Shown: positions 22,415 to 26,440 of the stretch, piece by piece | Position numbering within the stretch: position 1 is the first letter of the stretch | Layout: every line of letters starts with the position of its first letter | From: an uncultured Oscillospiraceae bacterium | Lineage (GTDB): Bacteria > Bacillota > Clostridia > Oscillospirales > Oscillospiraceae | Direction: 5' to 3' | Assembly: GCA_934515035.1 (NCBI GenBank) | Contig: CAKSXP010000001.1 | Coordinates: forward strand, 1-26,440 | Length of the DNA: 26,440 nt | The notes under the pieces: model-generated | Seen by the model: the letters and a program-made list of their open reading frames with translations, nothing else | The model's database searches: none | Told to the model about the DNA's origin: nothing | Made by a program: the position numbers and the translations under genes

Positions 22415-23710
22415 TTATTCGAGGAAGCCCTTGTAGTGACGCATCAGCATCTGGCTCTCAAGAGCCTGGACTGTCTCAAGCGCAACACCGACGACGATTA
22501 TGATCGAGGTGCCGCCCAGAGAGATGCCGGAGGTGCTGGCAACGTCGCTGAAGCAGCTTATGATAATGGGTACGGTTGCGATGATTCCCAGATAGATGGC
22601 GCCGAACAGGGTGATCTTGTTGAGCACCTTCTGGATGAACTCGCTGGTGGGTTTGCCGGCGCGGAAGCCGGGGATAAAGCCGCCGTTCTTCTTCAGGTTG
22701 TTGGCGATCTCGATCGGGTTGAACTGGATCGTCGAATAGAAATACGCAAAGAAGATTATGAGCAGCAGATAGATGAACGCATACAGCAGGCTGGAGGAGT
22801 TGAATATCCTCAGGAATCCGCCCCAGAAGCCCGTGCTCTTCTCGGTGATGCCGAAGAGCATCAGCAGAGTAGCGGGCAGGGAAGCGATCGACTGGGCAAA
22901 GATGATGGGCATAACGCCGGACATGTTCACCTTCATCGGAAGGTGAGTGCTCTGGCCGCCGTACATCTTGCGTCCGACGACGCGCTTTGAATACTGGACG
23001 GGGATCCGCCTTTCGGCGTTCGTAACGATGACTATCAGCACGATGATCGCCAGTGCGCCGATGAGCATGAGGACAAGTGCATACCACTTGAGGCTGCCGG
23101 CCGCCAGGTTGGAGAACATGGTGATGACGGAGTTCGGGAAGCGGGATACGATGCTCGCGAACAGGATGATGGAGATACCGTTTCCGATGCCGAATTCGGT
23201 TATCTGCTCGCCCAGCCACATGATGAGTGCGCTGCCGGCGGTGAAGGTCATGACGATGACGATGCCCTGCCAGACGCCGCTCTCGGAAAGCAGGCCGTTG
23301 TTCTTGATGAGCATGTAATATGCGAAGCCCTGGAGCAGAGCGATCGCGACCGTTGCATAACGGGTGATGCTGGCGATTTTCTTCTTGCCTTCTTCGCCTT
23401 CATCCTTGGACATGCGCTCCAGTGCGGGGATTGCTATGCAGAGCAGCTGGATGATGATCGAAGAGTTGATATAGGGCTGGATTGAAAGTGCAAAAATCGT
23501 CGCGCTGGAGAATGCGCCGCCGGACATGACGTTGTACAGGCCCAGAACGGTGTTCTGGAGCTGGTTAAAGTACTCCTGCAGCTGTGCGATATTGACATAA
23601 GGCACAGGAACAGCGTTTCCTATACGGTACAGCAGTATAATGAACAGCGTGAAGAGGATCTTCTTACGCAGTTCCTCGATCTTCCATGCGTTTCGGATCG
23701 TTTTTAACAC
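22415..23710 (-). CDS. secY: Preprotein translocase channel subunit SecY (GTG start)
   Basis: A 431-residue polytopic membrane protein with about ten membrane segments, the protein-conducting channel. 'VPVPYVNIAQLQEYF', 'ALSIQPYINSSIIIQLL' and 'GFRAGKPTSEFIQKVLNKIT' are family marks. The start is GTG at 23710, immediately after the rplO TAA (TAAGTG), with GAGGTGG about 5 nt upstream inside rplO; the tight join suggests translational coupling. Length is normal. Confidence 0.97.
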   Translation of the reverse strand: MLKTIRNAWKIEELRKKILFTLFIILLYRIGNAVPVPYVNIAQLQEYFNQLQNTVLGLYNVMSGGAFSSATIFALSIQPYINSSIIIQLLCIAIPALERMSKDEGEEGKKKIASITRYATVAIALLQGFAYYMLIKNNGLLSESGVWQGIVIVMTFTAGSALIMWLGEQITEFGIGNGISIILFASIVSRFPNSVITMFSNLAAGSLKWYALVLMLIGALAIIVLIVIVTNAERRIPVQYSKRVVGRKMYGGQSTHLPMKVNMSGVMPIIFAQSIASLPATLLMLFGITEKSTGFWGGFLRIFNSSSLLYAFIYLLLIIFFAYFYSTIQFNPIEIANNLKKNGGFIPGFRAGKPTSEFIQKVLNKITLFGAIYLGIIATVPIIISCFSDVASTSGISLGGTSIIIVVGVALETVQALESQMLMRHYKGFLE

Positions 23711-24151
23711 TTATACCACCTCTGCTTTTCCACCCGCCGCTTCGATCTTCTGCTTTGCGGATTCAGAGAAGGCAGTTGCTTTAACAGTGATCTTCCTGGT
23801 GATCTCGCCGTTGCCGAGGATCTTCACTCCATAGGTGCACTTGGAGAGGATGCCGGCATCGAGAAGCGCCTGGGCATCAACGACGGCGCCGTCCTCGAAC
23901 TTCTCAAGGACAGAGACATTGACGGACTCCAGAGGCTTTGCGAAGATGTTGTTAAAGCCCCTCTTGGGGATGCGCCTGGCAAGCGGCATCTGGCCGCCTT
24001 CAAAGCCGACGCGAACTCCGCCGCCGCTGCGGGCCTTCTGACCCTTGTGGCCGCGGCCTGCGGTCTTGCCGTTACCGGTTGCGTGGCCTCTGCCTTTGCG
24101 CTTGGCGACGTGAGTGGAACCGGGCACGGGAGAAAGCTCATTTATTTTCAT
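23711..24151 (-). CDS. rplO: 50S ribosomal protein L15
   Basis: A 146-residue protein. The N-terminal Gly/Lys/Arg-rich part '[20 protein letters not shown]' and '[15 protein letters not shown]' are diagnostic. It binds 23S rRNA late in assembly. GGAGG lies about 9 nt before the ATG, and rpmD ends 13 nt upstream. Confidence 0.98.
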   Translation of the reverse strand: MKINELSPVPGSTHVAKRKGRGHATGNGKTAGRGHKGQKARSGGGVRVGFEGGQMPLARRIPKRGFNNIFAKPLESVNVSVLEKFEDGAVVDAQALLDAGILSKCTYGVKILGNGEITRKITVKATAFSESAKQKIEAAGGKAEVV

Positions 24152-24164
24152 TCTTCGCTCCTCC

Positions 24165-24344
24165 TTATTCTTCCGTTACCTCGACCAGATAGCAGATCTG
24201 AGCTATCTTGCCGCGGGTCTGGGGATTATCGGGCTGCACAGTGATATTGCCGATCTTGCGCAGGCCGAGGGAATTTGCGGTCGCGATGTGCTTGTCATGG
24301 CGGCCGTTGAGGCTCTTGACGAGCTTTATCTTGAGATTTGCCAT
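24165..24344 (-). CDS. rpmD: 50S ribosomal protein L30
   Basis: A 59-residue protein, the usual bacterial size. '[20 protein letters not shown]' and '[16 protein letters not shown]' fit L30. I start at the ATG at 24344, which has GGAGGG about 7 nt upstream; a start at 24389 would overlap rpsE by 32 nt and add 15 unconserved residues. Confidence 0.97.
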   Translation of the reverse strand: MANLKIKLVKSLNGRHDKHIATANSLGLRKIGNITVQPDNPQTRGKIAQICYLVEVTEE

Positions 24345-24357
24345 GTCAAAACCCTCC

Positions 24358-24885
24358 TTAACCCTGTATCTCTTCGGCGGTCTTGCCACGGACGGCAGCT
24401 ACCTGCTGGGCGTCACGGAGGCTGCACAGACCTGCCATGGTTGCGGCGACAACGTTCTGCGGGTTGTTGGAACGAAGGCTCTTTGCCCTGATGTCCGCAA
24501 TGCCCGCGGCCTCGACGACGGCACGGACAGCGCCGCCGGCGATAACGCCGGTACCGGGGGAAGCGGGCTTGAGCAGAACCTTGCCCGCGCCGAAAGTACC
24601 AGTGACCTCGTGGGGAATGGTGCTTCCGGAAAGAGTTACGGTGACGATATTCTTCTTGGCGTCCTCAAGGCCCTTGCGAATAGCCTCGGAGACTTCGTTT
24701 GCCTTGCCAAGTCCGTATCCGACGCGGCCCTTGCCGTCGCCCACGACACACAGTGCCGAGAACTTCATAACGCGGCCGCCCTTGACGGTCTTGCTGACGC
24801 GGTTGAGGGAAACTACCTTTTCGGTGAATTCGGAAGGCTCCTCATTCTCGCGGCGCCTGTTGTTTCTGTCGTTATTATAAGCCAT
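24358..24885 (-). CDS. rpsE: 30S ribosomal protein S5
   Basis: A 175-residue protein. An Asn/Arg-rich N-terminal tail precedes '[20 protein letters not shown]', the S5 RNA-binding domain, and '[20 protein letters not shown]' in the C-terminal domain. It helps mRNA decoding accuracy. GGAGG lies about 9 nt before the ATG at 24885. Confidence 0.98.
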   Translation of the reverse strand: MAYNNDRNNRRRENEEPSEFTEKVVSLNRVSKTVKGGRVMKFSALCVVGDGKGRVGYGLGKANEVSEAIRKGLEDAKKNIVTVTLSGSTIPHEVTGTFGAGKVLLKPASPGTGVIAGGAVRAVVEAAGIADIRAKSLRSNNPQNVVAATMAGLCSLRDAQQVAAVRGKTAEEIQG

Positions 24886-24905
24886 AAGTCAGTTTCCTCC
24901 TCCCT

Positions 24906-25265
24906 TTAGAACTTCAGGCCGCCCTCGCGGGCGCCTTCGGCGAGCTCTGCAACGCGTCCGTGATAGATATAGCCGCCGCGGTCAAAGACAACGGTGTCAA
25001 TACCCTTCTCAAGGGCGCGCTCGGCAACGATCTTGCCGACCTTGCGGGCGGCTTCCTTGTTATTGCCTCTGCCTTCAAAGCTCTTTTCAACGGAGGAAGC
25101 GGCAGCGATGGTGTTGCCGTTCACATCGTCGATAACCTGAGCATAAATATGGGACTCACTTCTGAAAACGCAGAGTCTGGGACGCTCGGGCGTGCCCGAG
25201 ATCTTGCCACGGACTCTCTTATGGCGCATGTCGCGCTGAGCTCTCGTATTAGGTCTTTTAATCAT
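24906..25265 (-). CDS. rplR: 50S ribosomal protein L18
   Basis: A 119-residue 5S rRNA-binding protein. '[20 protein letters not shown]' and '[20 protein letters not shown]' are typical. GGAGG lies about 9 nt before the ATG, and rplF ends 16 nt upstream. Length is normal. Confidence 0.98.
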   Translation of the reverse strand: MIKRPNTRAQRDMRHKRVRGKISGTPERPRLCVFRSESHIYAQVIDDVNGNTIAAASSVEKSFEGRGNNKEAARKVGKIVAERALEKGIDTVVFDRGGYIYHGRVAELAEGAREGGLKF

Positions 25266-25281
25266 TTAGGCACACCTCCCT

Positions 25282-25824
25282 TTATTTAGCACCAGTCTTG
25301 CCTTCTTTGTGGCGGACATACTCGCCCTTATAGCGGATGCCCTTGCCCTTATAAGGCTCAGGCGGTCTGCGCTTGCGGACGTCCGCGGCAAACTGGCCGA
25401 CCTTCTGCTTGTCTATGCCGTTTATAACGATCGTGTTTGCATCGGGGACATCGATAGTGATGCCGTCGATTTCTTCCACGATGACCTGATGGGAATATCC
25501 AATGTTGAGGACGAGCTTTCCGTTCTCCTTGGCGGCACGATAGCCGACGCCCTGGACTTCCAGAGACTTGGAGAAGCCGTTGGTAACGCCTTCGACCATG
25601 TTTGCGACCAGAGTGCGGGTCAGGCCGTGCAGAGCACGGGTCTTGGGCTCGTCGTTCGGGCGCTTGACGGTCAGGACACCGGCTTCCTGCTCAACGGTGA
25701 GCTGGGGAACAAGAGTACGCTCCAGCGTTCCCTTGGGGCCGGTAACGGTGACGTGGTTGTTCTCGTCGATCTTAACTTCGACCCCCGCGGGGATCGTGAT
25801 GGGGGCTCTGCCAATTCTAGACAT
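25282..25824 (-). CDS. rplF: 50S ribosomal protein L6
   Basis: A 180-residue protein. [20 protein letters not shown] opens it and '[20 protein letters not shown]' near the end is the L6 signature. It sits near the sarcin-ricin loop and the factor-binding site. The ribosome binding site is AAGGGGG, somewhat weaker than its neighbours, 14 nt from rpsH. Confidence 0.98.
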   Translation of the reverse strand: MSRIGRAPITIPAGVEVKIDENNHVTVTGPKGTLERTLVPQLTVEQEAGVLTVKRPNDEPKTRALHGLTRTLVANMVEGVTNGFSKSLEVQGVGYRAAKENGKLVLNIGYSHQVIVEEIDGITIDVPDANTIVINGIDKQKVGQFAADVRKRRPPEPYKGKGIRYKGEYVRHKEGKTGAK

Positions 25825-25838
25825 AATTCGTTACCCCC

Positions 25839-26237
25839 TTACCAAATGAATGCAAGGACTTCGCCGCCGACATGCTCTTTGCGGGCACGCTTGTCGGTCA
25901 TAACGCCCTTGGAAGTGGAAATGATGGCGATGCCGAGACCGCGCAGAACGCGGGGCAGCTCGTCAGCTCCGGCATAGACGCGCAGTCCGGGCTTGGACAC
26001 GCGGCGCAGGCCCTGGATGGCCTTTTCCTTGCCGGGGAGATACTTCAGGGTGATACGGATAACGCCCTGAGTGCCGTCGTCGATGACCTGGAAGCTCTTG
26101 ATGTAGCCTTCCTCAAGAAGGATCTCAGCAATGGCTTTCTTCATCTTGGAGGCGGGAATGTCGACAGTGTCGTGCTTTGCACTGGCGGCGTTGCGGATGC
26201 GGGTCAGCATATCCGCAATGGGGTCGGTGATTTGCAT
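25839..26237 (-). CDS. rpsH: 30S ribosomal protein S8
   Basis: A 132-residue protein. '[20 protein letters not shown]' at the N-terminus and '[20 protein letters not shown]' at the C-terminus are diagnostic. It binds the central domain of 16S rRNA. AGGAGG lies about 10 nt before the ATG at 26237. The upstream 203 nt contain no visible gene, although rpsN often lies directly upstream in Clostridia. Confidence 0.98.
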   Translation of the reverse strand: MQITDPIADMLTRIRNAASAKHDTVDIPASKMKKAIAEILLEEGYIKSFQVIDDGTQGVIRITLKYLPGKEKAIQGLRRVSKPGLRVYAGADELPRVLRGLGIAIISTSKGVMTDKRARKEHVGGEVLAFIW

Positions 26238-26440
26238 TTTTTGTTTTCCTCCTAGTTTAGAGTTACCGCATTTTTGCGGTTTGGGCGGTGAGGTTCCGGA
26301 GCAATAACGGCCTTCGTGAGACCTGACCGCGATTGACCTCGGCCTTTCATCATCCCTGTCTTTTTTTCAAAAAAGACGAAAAACGCGCTGGGGTTTATAT
26401 TCCATTACGGGCTGAGCCCGGTGAGAGTCAGCCCGTATTG
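26238..26440 (-). other. Gene-free stretch upstream of rpsH with several dyads
   Basis: No ribosomal protein or other gene is supported here. It contains ACCGCA-TTTT-TGCGGT (26265-26280) just above the rpsH ribosome binding site, a palindrome GTCTTTTTT/AAAAAAGAC (26358-26377), and a 10-bp inverted repeat TACGGGCTGA/TCAGCCCGTA (26406-26437). A short 33-codon frame ends just before the rpsH site but has no ribosome binding site. No clear promoter pair is seen. Confidence 0.6.

Noticed and set aside
26252..26354. A 33-codon minus-strand frame ending just before the rpsH ribosome binding site
   Set aside because: No proper ribosome binding site (AGGG touches the ATG) and no likeness to rpsN or another small ribosomal protein. 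A leader peptide cannot be excluded.

Overview
The window looks like a chromosomal segment of a GC-rich, strictly anaerobic Clostridia bacterium, probably Oscillospirales-like. I infer this from the Gram-positive order of the ribosomal-protein block, strong AGGAGG-type ribosome binding sites, sigma-A-type promoters with 17-bp spacers, and many oxygen-sensitive Fe-S, flavin and molybdopterin enzymes. Only the family-level gene calls are firm; the lineage is an inference. I see no tRNA, rRNA, CRISPR array, insertion sequence, integrase or phage gene.

Layout, left to right. (1) 1-111 is the tail of a ferredoxin-domain aldo/keto reductase-like protein, followed by a strong terminator. (2) 161-1263, minus strand, is a two-gene unit: a DUF1275 membrane protein and a hotdog thioesterase, with a near-consensus promoter buried in an inverted repeat. 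(3) 1379-2929, minus, is an FrdA-like flavoprotein. (4) 3099-5868, minus, is a two-gene redox unit. A 708-residue fusion joins a NuoG-like Fe-S N-terminus to a GltD-like FAD/NAD(P)H oxidoreductase. Its partner is a 209-residue protein carrying only the Fe-S end of NuoF plus a ferredoxin domain reduced to one cluster. (5) 6128-9437, plus, is a FeoA-FeoB fusion iron transporter and a metallo-beta-lactamase-fold hydrolase. (6) 9683-11946, plus, holds three tandem, diverged NTF2/SnoaL-like proteins with their own promoter and terminator; this is the best candidate for an undescribed pathway. (7) 12015-13564, minus, is the two-subunit iron-sulfur L-serine dehydratase. (8) 13726-16573, plus, is a ferredoxin-nitroreductase fusion and a compact cytoplasmic molybdopterin oxidoreductase. 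(9) 16705-17010 is an ArsR/SmtB repressor with an intact alpha-5 zinc-site pattern. (10) 17077-17532, minus, is an orphan tryptophan-rich protein.

(11) 17682-26237, minus, is the distal spc/alpha ribosomal operon: rpsH-rplF-rplR-rpsE-rpmD-rplO-secY-adk-map-infA-rpmJ-rpsM-rpsK-rpsD-rpoA-rplQ, in transcription order. It ends in a hairpin just after rplQ. The 203 nt upstream of rpsH hold several small hairpins but no gene I can support; rpsN, which often sits there, is not visible inside the window.

The left two thirds is a mosaic of small, independently transcribed units suited to fermentative or reductive metabolism (ferrous iron uptake, serine deamination, Fe-S and flavin electron transfer). 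The right third is housekeeping. Substrates of the FrdA-like protein, the molybdoenzyme, the nitroreductase and the NTF2-like trio cannot be read from the sequence.
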